Positions 28,301-38,857 of a stretch of 64,000 nt of DNA are shown here, piece by piece. The first letter of the stretch is position 1. The number at the start of each line of letters is the position of its first letter. The DNA comes from Diploscapter coronatus (taxonomy: Eukaryota > Nematoda > Chromadorea > Rhabditida > Rhabditidae), in assembly GCA_964036155.1 (NCBI GenBank), contig OZ038422.1, positions 37,347,201-37,411,200 on the forward strand, given 5' to 3'. A program made the position numbers and the translations under genes. The notes under the pieces are model-generated. The model was not told the DNA's origin. It saw only the letters and a list, made by a program, of their open reading frames with translations, and searched no databases.

Positions 28301-30300
28301 TCGCGGGAATTTCACCAACAGTTGACTTTCTTTCAGGAAGCGAATCTGGAAGAAGGTGCATACGCCGTGGAAACGCTGGCAGAATTGGCCAAGACGCTGT
28401 GCTTCGAGGTGCCACACTGCATTCCGGGACTCGAGCCTACCGATCAGACCAACCCACAGCCACTCGCTAATGTCCCCGTCAAAGGTTATCTTCTCGAACA
28501 GACGAAAATTCGAGAAAATCAAGAATAAATTTTGAGCAGGACTGTGTGGAATGCTCTGGAGAAAGATTTTCTATTTCACATACACTCCTTTTCTTTCTTT
28601 GCATTCCGTTTTGAAAACTTCGAAACAATTCAGAGAAGGCAAAACGAAAGGAAAGATAGATAGAAAGGCAGGCACGAGTGGAATAGAGAAGGAGATTCTT
28701 TTTTCCGGAACGTTTCCACATAGCCGCCCTGATTTTGAACAAATTATCAAATCGTTTCTAATTTTCATTCAAATGGTTTAGGGATTCTGATTATCAGCGA
28801 TCAAGGGCTCTCCCTGCTAAACGCCATGAGCCTTAAGAACGCCGCCCTCTTCAGAATCAGGGATCCCCTCGAACCTGAGTGAGTGATGCAGATGGATCTC
28901 TGCCAGCTATTCATTCATTTCCTCTGTTGCAGTGACATAATCGATATGTTCAAGTCGGTGATGGTGGCCGAGCAGCTGGAACTGCGCTATGTGTATCTGT
29001 GTTGGGGACACGACGATCTGCTCGGACTGAGTGAGGAGGCACAGAAGGAGGAGGATTGGGACTGGGACAAGGCACAACACAAGGCGTTCAGGTTGGGAAA
29101 AGCTTGTATTTCCTTCTCGGAAAACGTACATCGTATACTTTCTTCTTTGTTCTTTATTTATCTTTTCCTAAAAATTTCAAATTTCGACTTTGGAATTGGT
29201 TTCAAGATTTTTCCCACAGAACTAGAATAATCGTTATTCTCTTCCCTCTAAACTTTCCTCTTAATTTCGCACATTTTCTAAACTATCCTTTATCCTTGCA
29301 GATTCTTCACAGCTCTCTGCCAGATCTTCGACATAAAGTCTCACCTGTTCGTGCAGAAAGGCAACGTGGACGTGCCCAAGAAGCGATGGATTCCCGAGAT
29401 GCGATTCCTCACTCTGCCTGAGGTGGGCTGAGCAGGCAAATAATGATGCAGAGACAAATTGCAGGGAGGCACGAAAAAGGAGGATATCGAGAAATTCAAT
29501 TCCAGAATGGAGAGATGCGTCGAAAAGCTCAAGAAGTTTTTGTGAGTTAATGATTAAAGTAGCATAGTCTTCTTCCTTCTCAGTCAGAACATGAAAAAGA
29601 TGAATTTATTTTAGGAGACTAATTCAATTTCAAGAAGGCCTATTTTTCAGCCCGAATTGTGGGATAACAGACTGGGCGAAGACGTGCGGAGAGTTGGACA
29701 TCCTGGGTCCTGACGATGCCGCGCCAAACATCATTGATAGGTTAATGGCAAAGTGATGTGGAGAAGCGATAAATGAGTGATGCAGTAGTGAAATCCATAT
29801 TTAAAGATAAAAAGTGATAAAGGACAAAAAGTTTTTGGAAAGATAAAGATCCACTTGTTAGTTACATGTTAGAGAAGCAAAAAAAAAGATCATATTGCAG
29901 ACTGAGGGCACTGATCAGAATTCTGGAGGACGAGGCAGATCTGGAGACATTCGAATTGCGCGCGACGCTCTTCAACGAGGGAGGCTCCTCCAGAGGTCTA
30001 GCAGATGATGCGCACTACGCGCAGATGGGAATCAACAATCTCTTCGGCAACTTCATCGAAACTCTCAAACAGGTAATTTTGTTGAACTGCAGCTTCAAGA
30101 ACTTTTCTATCCTAATAAAATAAAATTTCCAAGGAAAACTCGGAAATGATTCCCTATCCTAAAATTATCTATCTTTTTGAAACTTGATTTTCCTTACACA
30201 AGAATTCAAATTTTAGAAGGTCTATCCAAAACTTGCGATTAAAGTTTAAAAGAATGAATTGCAGAATCCTCGCCAGCACCCAGGCGATGTCGAATTCTGA
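19325..30300 (+). CDS. very long multi-exon protein, unrecognised; Pro-rich repeats, acidic centre
   Basis: A chain of more than 30 plus-strand exons can be joined in phase to a TGA at 30,298-30,300, giving over 1,200 residues. The early part has a charged coiled coil (EEKRRREEHQRQKAKEREER) and helical exons such as TECEKWCKSVDNIQ. Between 23.6 and 24.7 kb, consecutive phase-0 exons encode Pro-rich repeats ending in YQQ or SQQ. Then come VDVVILSSDEEDEE, which fits a SUMO-interaction motif, and a long acidic tract. KTVRFHEFE near 27.1 kb fits an RVxF-type PP1-docking motif. The C-terminal half is globular (VAEQLELRYVYLCWGHDD, KKRWIPEMRFLTLPEGG) and ends NPRQHPGDVEF. At least two donors look like GC rather than GT. 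AATAAA lies at 30,526-30,531. The composition suggests a nuclear regulator, but no family was recognised, and the model could be two genes split around 22.8-23.2 kb. Confidence 0.58.
20599..20739. repeat. intronic inverted-repeat element
   Basis: GCCTCTTGGACTTTTACCC at about 20,601 pairs with GGTAAACAGTACAAGAGGC ending near 20,737, and inner arms (ACCCTCACCCTCTTGTAGTT against AACTACAAAAAGGCGAGGGT) extend the stem. The element lies wholly inside an intron of the long plus-strand gene. Confidence 0.6.
24095..24180. repeat. short intronic inverted repeat
   Basis: ATAGGCCGTAGGTATA (about 24,095) is nearly complementary to TATGATCCTACGGTCTA, ending at 24,180. It is a compact foldback element in the intron right after the second Pro-rich exon. 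Confidence 0.5.
27284..27376. repeat. intronic hairpin element
   Basis: TTATAAAGGGAGCGGTGTT (about 27,288) pairs with AACACCACTCTCCTTTATAA (ending about 27,368) around a short loop. It is followed by a run of A. It is probably a MITE in a short intron of the surrounding gene. Confidence 0.55.
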
Positions 30301-30860
30301 GAGGATTTGTCGGAACTTTTTCCTTCACTTCCCTTTCCTCTCGCTGCTCAATCATGGTAATCAATTCATCATAGTATTGCTATCATCATCATATTTTTCT
30401 TAAAACATTAATTTATCAAGAAATCGATATCACAGGACTTCGTTATCTATTTTTTGTAATTCAATCGATTGATTTTTGTTCAAATTTAAAATGTAAAACA
30501 TGTCTGCAAGTACTTTTCACCTATAAATAAATACTTTCCTCCCTTATTTTGAGTAAAAATAGTCGCGTTTCAGTGAAAAATACTCGCAGTCGTTCAAGTT
30601 AATTATAATTCTTTTTCCCATCTTTATTTTTGTTGAATTTTTTTTTTCATTTTTGTTTCGCTAAAATTGTGTACATACATATCCTAATTTATTTATGGGT
30701 AAGTGCAAACTTGCGAAATTATTTTGGTCTTTTATTCTTGTTTTATTAAAATAAAGTATTCTCTTCGTATATACAAGTCACCGATTCTATCATCAAAATT
30801 TGAATGCATAAATCGCATGAATTATCGTAATCCTTAAATCATCATTACTGTGTAAAGAAC
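30301..30860. other. spacer between two plus-strand genes
   Basis: This AT-rich stretch has no coding exon. It contains the AATAAA at 30,526-30,531 that can end the upstream gene, followed by T-rich sequence up to the next start codon at 30,861. Confidence 0.55.
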
Positions 30861-32657
30861 ATGTTTGACAGGCAGTTGGCAGAGCACATGGACGTGGAAG
30901 ATGGACACTCTGACAGAAGCAGACGCCAGCACAAGGACAGGGATAGTGACAGTGACGGAGAAGGAGAGGGAGACGAGAGGAATGGCAGGAAAGATAAGAG
31001 CATGAAGGAATTGGTAGTCCTCGCAGATCGGAGACTCGTCGAAATCGCACGGATCTATGAAGTCGATGCTCAGGTTTGGTGCAGAGAAGGAAGGACTTGG
31101 CAGACACGTTCTCATGCGACAGTTGATCAGTTGATTCTACAAATGTCACTATCTTTTTCAAACTTCTTCCATCAAAATTAGTGACATTTACGAGATGAAT
31201 ATTGACTCTTCCTATTCATAAGCTTATGTGCTTCTATTATCTTCACTCCATTGATTCGCTTGCCAAAGATCAGAGTGAGAATAATCAGCTCTTGCTCAAT
31301 ATTTGTAGAAAGAAACGGCGACAAGACGATAACATCTCAGATATGCAGAGAAGAAACATAAGATGAAATGGTAGATTTTCTTGGTTTGCAGACCCTGCGC
31401 CACCAATACGTGCTCTCCTCACTGTACGTCTCTGCACCGAACAACAACTCTCGAAAAAATAATCTGCACAATGGGTCTACAACTGCCAAAGGACATAAAA
31501 ATGGGAATGAGCAGAACAGCAGCAATCCACACAAACACAAATCGGTAAGAGAAAAGGGTTGAGAGTGCTGTTCTCTGTATCTTATAGCCGAACTGAGTGA
31601 AACTTTCTCTCTATCCGCATTGAGTTCTCTGTTCGAGATCGGTTGATTCATCCTTTGATTGCAAAATTGAATTGCTATGAAATCAATAGAATCGATGAAG
31701 ATCAGTGTGTGATTTGCAGAAAAAGCAGTCGAAAGAAGCGAGAAAAATAGATGTGCCTGAGGGAGATTTGCTGGGGCTGAGACTGGAAGAAGAAGAAGAA
31801 GAAGAAGAAGTCGAAAGGGAGTTGGAGAAGTTGGAGATGGAAATGGGCAGGAATGCAGACAGTGCAGACAGAGACAAGCAAGTTGACGAACAGGGATGCA
31901 GAGCTGTTAGATCGTTCAGGTAAGGGGGTGCGCATTTAATGGGGCAAAATATCAGTAATTCGATGATTTCATAAGATTTGCAACAACTGCAGAATTTAAA
32001 GATACATAATCTGCAATATTTTCTCAAATCATATAATTGCTAAGATCGAGAATAGAAAAATCCTCTCAACTCTTCTTCTTTGTAAATAGAAATGAGATTA
32101 TTCGATCTGTATCTGAACGAGATGGAAGTATTATCAAATTTCATGAAACTGCAAGGAGTTTCTCACATTCTTCAAAGCTCTCCTGATAAGAATGGGATGA
32201 ATTTCAGCAGCGACTCGCTGATGCTGGAATCTGCATCGCAAGTGGGACTGCCTTGCAGAAAGAAGAAGAGAAATCACACAGGAAATGGATATTCCATGCA
32301 GGAAATCCAGTCTAACAAGTGGGTAAAAATCGGAACAATTGAAAAGAAAAATTACTCCTTGGAAGAATCGTCACTATGAATATCGGAACTTGCTGTTAGG
32401 GACGTGGTAAAGATTGGATAGGGCATGAATAGCATAAAATTATGTTCTAAATGGGATGGGATAATAATTTCAAGAACAAACCACTCTATCCTAGCACTAC
32501 CACCATTCATCCTTATGTCAGCAAAACACGAAACTCGAAGTGTGGGAAAGTGTTCGAGAAAGTTGGATCGATTAATTGCAGATGGCTGCGAGACGCGTAC
32601 AAAAGCAGCATCGAGATGAAACTGCTAATCGGGAAACAGATGGGCTGCGATAATTGA
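30861..32657 (+). CDS. small charged protein, unrecognised (probably nuclear)
   Basis: Five exons join in phase. The start at 30,861 reads MFDRQLAEHMDVEDGHSDRS, then an Asp/Ser/Arg-rich stretch and MKELVVLADRRLVEIARIYE. The second exon begins TLRHQYVLSSLYVSAPNN and is Asn-rich. The third carries a Glu run (LRLEEEEEEEEVERELEKLE, encoded by AGA repeats). The fourth joins as SFSSDSLMLESASQVGLPC followed by basic CRKKKRNHTGN, a possible nuclear localisation signal. The fifth (about 32,478-32,657) reads NKPLYPSTTTIHPY... and ends GKQMGCDN; its acceptor (TTTCAAG) and the donor after NKW are weaker guesses. If the last intron is not used, the frame stops at 32,379. A hairpin and an AATAAA follow within 75 bases, which supports a gene end here. 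No family was recognised. Confidence 0.5.
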
Positions 32658-32681
32658 AATAATGCAAAAATTAGGGTGTAT

Positions 32682-32732
32682 GTCATTGCGCACAAAAAAA
32701 ATTTGTGCGCAATGACCGTTCCCCATAATAAA
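32682..32732 (+). terminator. 3'-end hairpin plus AATAAA signal
   Basis: GTCATTGCGCACAAA and TTTGTGCGCAATGAC form a perfect 15-base stem closed by a few A residues (32,682-32,716), and AATAAA follows at 32,727-32,732. Together they lie 25-75 bases after the proposed stop at 32,657, consistent with the 3' UTR and cleavage signal of that gene. Confidence 0.5.
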
Positions 32733-34170
32733 TCATTTCATTTCTCAACCTGTTGTTGGTGTCGTTGATTCTGATCATGTCACAATTATAACATAAAGAT
32801 TATAAAAGAAAATGTTGACGATCAAAATTTTTATTTGAAGAATATTTGATTTTGAAATTAGTCTGATCTTTTAAAGCATGATTTGTGATACTACCTGATC
32901 CAACAATTAATAATGCATCGATTTTTAAAAAATTTTCCTTCAGAATATAAGTTGACGATTACTATAACCGATTTTCTATATCGAATATTTCAGCTACATA
33001 AATTTAATTTTAATCGAATAGGTTTCGCTGTGATTTTGATTTCTTTTTTATCGCTTGAAAATTGCATGGGTTTCACTTTCTAGCCAATCGATAGAAAACA
33101 TCCAAAAATTCCAGGAGAGAGAACTTGCGATCAAACCGTCGTTCGTGCGTCAATCACTGCATAATTTGCATAAACTCCTCTCCAATGCTAAAAGTTTCTC
33201 TCAAACTTTGCTCCTGGTACAGATCGATACCGACATCTGAGTTTGAGCAGGTGCAAATTTGAAATCGACTTCAGCATGTTCAAATGAAATCGTTACGCAG
33301 AAAACAGTAACTAAGAATTAACGGACATTCACAAATATAGACACATTCTCAAACACACTATGAAGTTACGATAATCATCAGTGTCGTTTATGCTTGAAAA
33401 CTTTCTAAACATCACTAGATTTCAAGGTTACAAATTTCATTATTGCTTTGAAAATTTTTTAAATTCTTGAGCTCTTTTATTAGTAGGATGGCAAATTCTA
33501 AAATAAAACAAGACATTAATTCATTTCAATTTCATTTCGAATTTTGAATTAGAATTGGTGAGCCAGAATAATCTATTTTTAATTTCAATTTGTCAAAAAC
33601 AAGCACCAGGATAGGTTGGACTTGTAGAAAATTCTGTAAGAAATTGGAGAGATTTTATCTGATTTACTAATCTCCAAGATAGTAGATATCATTAAAGTTC
33701 TAGTACGCATATATTTTCAAAGCTATAAGAGCAAAGTAAAAATTAATGAAATCACATATCTTTATTTCACATTCTTTTTTGTTGAGGTTTTAATTTTATT
33801 TAAATGCATTAATATCAGTTTAAATCTCTAGTGTTCAAATGAAATTGTAGCCTTTTTATCCCATAAAAATGTGGTTTCTCTACTTCATATTTATTACGAT
33901 AGTTTAATTTCATTATCAATAAATTTATTAATCGATTTCGTCTCTGTATCTAATGTTGTAGCTCATTAACATCTTGCAAGTTTAGAACCGTGTCATACGA
34001 GATGTTGTCAAGACAACCGTGCGACTAAATTATCTCACGTCTTCTTCACAAACACGAAATAACACCTGCGATTATCTGTAACTACTAAAGTGAAAGTCTA
34101 ATTGTAAGACATCAGAGATGTTTATTTCAGAATTCAAAGAGGTTTGCTTTGTTTTATCTTGAAATTTCAG
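32733..34170. other. AT-rich spacer upstream of the micro-exon gene
   Basis: No coding exon is supported. The main content is a diverged copy of an intron of the downstream gene (listed separately at 33,101-33,500). The remainder is AT-rich. The presumed promoter of the micro-exon gene must lie here; no specific site is claimed. Confidence 0.5.
33101..33500 (+). repeat. partial duplicate of micro-exon-gene intron 2 and exon 3 start
   Basis: This segment aligns with 34,985-35,380 over its whole length. Shared parts include CGTCGTTCGTGCGTCAATCA, AATGAAATCGTTAC and GGTTACAAATTTCATTATTG. Its end, TTATTAGTAGGATGGCAAAT, matches the acceptor and first bases of exon 3 (TTTTTTAGCAGGATGCCATA). After that the similarity ends. 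A shorter third copy of the GTCGTTCG core lies at about 35,717-35,770. It looks like the remains of a tandem duplication of the gene's 5' part. Confidence 0.7.
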
Positions 34171-34183
34171 TTGGTCTCATACG
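34161..34183 (+). promoter_or_regulatory. splice acceptor just before start codon (possible SL trans-splice site)
   Basis: GAAATTTCAG ends at 34,170, and the start codon follows 13 bases later at 34,184. In nematodes an acceptor this close to the ATG with no nearby upstream exon is typical of spliced-leader addition. A cis-spliced upstream exon is the alternative. Confidence 0.45.
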
Positions 34184-37100
34184 ATGCTGGACAGAGATAA
34201 AGAAACCGTGCCTCTGCTTGAAAGCGATGTGCTGGAAGATGAGAGGAAGGACGATACAATCATTGAAATGTAAATTTTATAGCTCTAAAATATTGAAATA
34301 GAAACAAGGAATATCGTTATACCAGAACTGTCTAATCTAACCTATTCTAACTACTAGTATGTATTTGAAGAGAAAGCGAAGATATTTTGTTATTGTCATT
34401 TTTTAAATATCGATTTGTAGAAAAGCAAATTTTAGGCCAGAAGTCGCGTTTTCTCATGGAAAATTTATGGAAAACCACAAGCTCCTCATGTTTGAATCGA
34501 CCAAAATCAGTCTGCTCAGACGATTGGAATGGAAGAGATTGTTAGTCAATTTTATTGATACATACATGGATTTAGGATTACAGTAGATCTAGAAAGAATC
34601 TGACTGGTTGAAAAATAAGGAAATATTTTGAGTGGTGTGACATACTGAATATAATTTAAATTTATGAGAAAATATCTACAAAATCAGTTGTGATTGGAAA
34701 AAAACATTGCAAAATAATCATTGTTGCAACCAGCAACTTGATAATTGCTTGTCACTTATAATTTTATATTCATCAATCGATAATCAACAACTTCAATTGC
34801 CATCTTTGGGATATTGTCGAACTTTCTATGATCCGATAGTGTCGCTGATGTTAGTTGATTTTGTGAAATGCTAATTTGCATTGACGTCCATAGATATTTT
34901 TACCTCTCTAGGATTCGTTTCATGAGCGATTATGTTTCTCTAGCTTATTCACTATTTCTCATAAACTTATAGTTTGTATCCCAATTTTTCCAGGAGGGAT
35001 ATTGCTAGAACCGTCGTTCGTGCGTCAATCACTGCATAATTTGCATAATCATCTCCTCTCCAACGCTAAAAATTCCCTTCAAACTTTGTCCCTGGTACAA
35101 ATCGATACCAACATTAGGTTTTGAGCATGTGCAAATTTGAAATCGCTTTCAGCATATTCAAATGAAATCGTTACTCAGGCAACAGTAACTAACAATAAGA
35201 ATTAGCAGATATTCACAAATATAGATACATTCTCAAACACCATGCAAATTACAATAATGATCAATGTCTTTTATGCTTGAAAACTAAAAAATCGCTAGAT
35301 TTTGAGGTTACAAATTTCATTATTGCTTTGAGTTTCAAATTTCGTTTTTATTTTTCAATCTTTTTTAGCAGGATGCCATATTTGGACACTCCATCTGTAG
35401 ATCCACTGGAAATATCTGAATGTGAAAGCGGATCATCAGGTCAAATTAGTGTCAGCGGGTGAGAAAAATAATGAAAAGAATACCTGAATACAAGAGTCTT
35501 TATGAAGATTAAATAAATTTTGAAATCTATTTCTCGATATTCATTCAGAATTAAATCGATTACAGAAATGATCATTCGTATGTGAGAAAGCAATGCGGAC
35601 AAAATCCTCGTCGGAAAATATTCATCTTGTAAGTATTGCATTTCTTTTTATCCATTCGATTAAAACTTAATGAATTTCCCCTTTCAATAAATCAATAGTT
35701 CTGATTTTTGTTACAAAAATCCCAGAAGAGAAAACGTTCGATCAAACAGTCGTTCGCGCGTCAGAAAACTAAAGACCAATTGAATTTGCATAAATGATGT
35801 TTCTCCCAAAGTTATTGTAATCACCGAAAGTTGAAGATAGCACAGGGTTCGACATAAAAATGCTGACAAACTTTATCAATGGAGGCGGAGTCTGCGCTCC
35901 TTTGATTCGATATAAAATGAGCCCAAATTTTAATTGGACAAGCGAGCCCTTTTCCCTGCGAAGATGGTCCATTTTATCTTTGAAATAATTTCGTGATTTA
36001 CCCATCGTGCTACTTGAATTATCCAATCAGCTAACGTTTCTTATCTCCAACCTACCAGCATCCAATCTCTTTGTTCTTGAATACTCTTTGGTGAATCGCC
36101 GAGGGCTAAAGACCTTGCTACCTCCAATTTGAGCTCGATCTTTTGATTCCCCATTCATCATCCTATCAGAGCTTTCCCCTCTTATCAAGGCACTCCGAAA
36201 TCCACATTCATTTGTTTTTGCTCCAGGTTTAGACAAATATTGTAATCAAAATCGTTTCCATGCAGATTCTGATTTTGACAACAGCCTATCAGTTAGTGAT
36301 AAGTCTTTTTAGTCTATCAATATATTTGCAGAACTAGCCCGTATTGTTTCAAAACAAAATTATTTCATAAAAAAATCTATCAGTCATAAATGAAACAATT
36401 TCAGAATGAAAATCATTCTCTTAATCGGTATTTTTGGAGTTCTGATGTCACTTGTGTTTGGTGGGCTCATTGAGAGATCTGGAAATCTCAAAAAGCGACA
36501 AGTTCCTTCCAAAACAGCTCCTATGCCTACCTCTCCTAATAAAGTTGATTTGCTGCTATCACAGGTTTTACACTCAAATTTTTAAAATCATTCTTTTAAT
36601 TAATCAAATTCTAGATCAATGAGGTCAAGGAAGCTATGGGAAAGGTTTTTACATTAAAATTTTTAAAATCATTCTTTTTAATTAATCAAATTCTAGATCA
36701 ATGAGGTCAAGGAAGCTATAGAAAAGGTTTTTACACTCAAATTTTAAAAATTATTCTTTTAATTAATCAAATTCTAGATCAATGGAAATATTATGCAACA
36801 GTTAAAATCAAATCCTATTCCTGCTCAAGTCCCTGGCATATCTAACCAGACGAAAGCACAGGTTTTTACACTAAACTTTTTTAAATCTTTCTTTTAATTA
36901 ATAAAATTTTAGGTCTTTATTTATCCAATAGGTAAAAATTATAATCATTATCATAAGACCCCACAAACTAATTGAATTCTAAAGCGCAGTGTACAACTTT
37001 GTGCCAGGAGAATTGCACAATATACGATTATTCGTTACTCCTTTCATTTCTTTATTTTTCCCAATTTTCGTTGAATTTTTGCAATTATTTTTTAATCAAT

Positions 37101-38826
37101 TTGGCCTACAGGTGGATACTCGATATATTTGAACAATCCATACCTCACAACGTTACATGGCTCCCCTTTTCACTTTTCCCCTTTTTCTCTGCGTCTCTCG
37201 GCGAGAGAGATAAAATTCGTCATAACAGTTCGTCTTGGCAGGCGCCCCTTTAGTCTCCATTTTTGACACCCCTCCATTTTCATGCAATATAAATTATACG
37301 CCTTTGCAGCTATGCCTCAATACAGGCGAGAGATTTTCTGTTTTCTTTTTCAGAGGTGAGGAAAAGGAAGGAGGAAAGCGAGAGGGATGCCACGCCGTCT
37401 AGGATATTTTCTTCACGATATGCGTATTTTGGAAGTAGAAAGCATAGTAATTGGCCTAAATTGACCTATAGCGAGGATTACGGTTGTTCCCTCGTCGGGA
37501 GAAAAGAAAAAAAGAAAAGTCTGCGTCTCTTCATTCTGCGCGCTATCTCCTTTCTTATTTCCTCTTCATCCCGCGCGCTATCTCCTTTCTTATTTCCTCC
37601 TCATTTCGCGCACTATTTTGTTTTCTTATTTTCTCTTCATTCCGCGCGCTATCTCCTTTCTTATTTTCTCCTCATTTTGCGCACTATTTTGTTTTCTTAT
37701 TTTCTCTTCATTTCGCGCGTTATCTCCTTTCTTATTTCCTCCCCACTTTGTGCGTTATTTTTTCGCTGCTCGCTCGTTGTTTATACCGTAAAAAGGGAGC
37801 CATATAACGATGTGTACCTGTTTTTTTTGCGAAAATATGCCCAGTAATGCTGAATTGTTCTAACCAAATAAAATTTCATGTTTCTTTCATTTCGTGATCC
37901 AAAGTGGCTGGATGATCTAAAGTTCTAGTTTTTACTTGAAATTACATCCAAAATGAAGTAAAAATATCAACAACATCAAGAGAACTTAAAAATAAGGAAA
38001 TGAATGGAATGACAACTAATTGTACATTGTGCAGTTCGCCTGACGAAAATTTTTGGAAATTCATTTCGATTTCGATTTTGAAAATTGTTAGCGGTCAATT
38101 TCTATTTCAATGTTGATTCCGAATTTTCAAAGCTTAATATTTTTATTCCAAAATAGAACTCATTCGATTCGAAATTTTACACTGCTCACAAATATGCTAC
38201 CGTTTTATCAATTAGAGTTACCTTATCACTGATAAAGAATGATAAAATCACTAAAATTGACCTGTAAGCAGATCTGATTGTCATTCGTTGTCAGAAATTT
38301 ACATTGATAACGAATGTTTTAATATTTTAGTTGATTTAATGGTCTTATCATTGATAGTCATAGAGAATAATTTCAAATTTAATTAAAAAATCATCAGTAC
38401 AAACGATAAACTGTCTTTGAATTCTAATTTTAATTTCAGCAACTGGAGCTGGATGGGGTAAGCAATTTCATTTGAAACTAAAATTTGCAAATTATGTTGA
38501 GAAATTTCTAAAAGAAGAAATTCGAATTCAATTTCAATTAGAATTTGAATTTGATTTACAACTTTTGAGAGCGATGAGCCAATTTATTCAGTCGATCGAC
38601 TTGAATCCGATTCAACCCGATCGGGTCGGGTCGATTAAAAGTAGTAGTCTGTTTCGGAAATTTCAAAACTTAAGCTTCATGCATCCTTGGTGCGTATAAT
38701 GTCAAAGGACGCACTGTACGCCAAGTGCTATCGTTCATGCTTAGGAAATGTGAGACTGATGAGAAGTGCGTTCCATTATCGAATTCATTCGTTTTTCCCT
38801 AAATTGCTGATAAAATGAAGCTGATA

Positions 38827-38857
<31 letters not shown>

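Noticed and set aside
35769..36236. Two adjacent minus-strand open frames in an intron of the micro-exon gene
   Set aside because: No splice link, no domain and no coding-like bias beyond chance; antisense to a well-supported gene.
37356..37847. 163-codon open frame rich in Ser/Phe/Leu
   Set aside because: It is the translation of a 35-base tandem repeat inside a TIR element; no splice or start context supports it.
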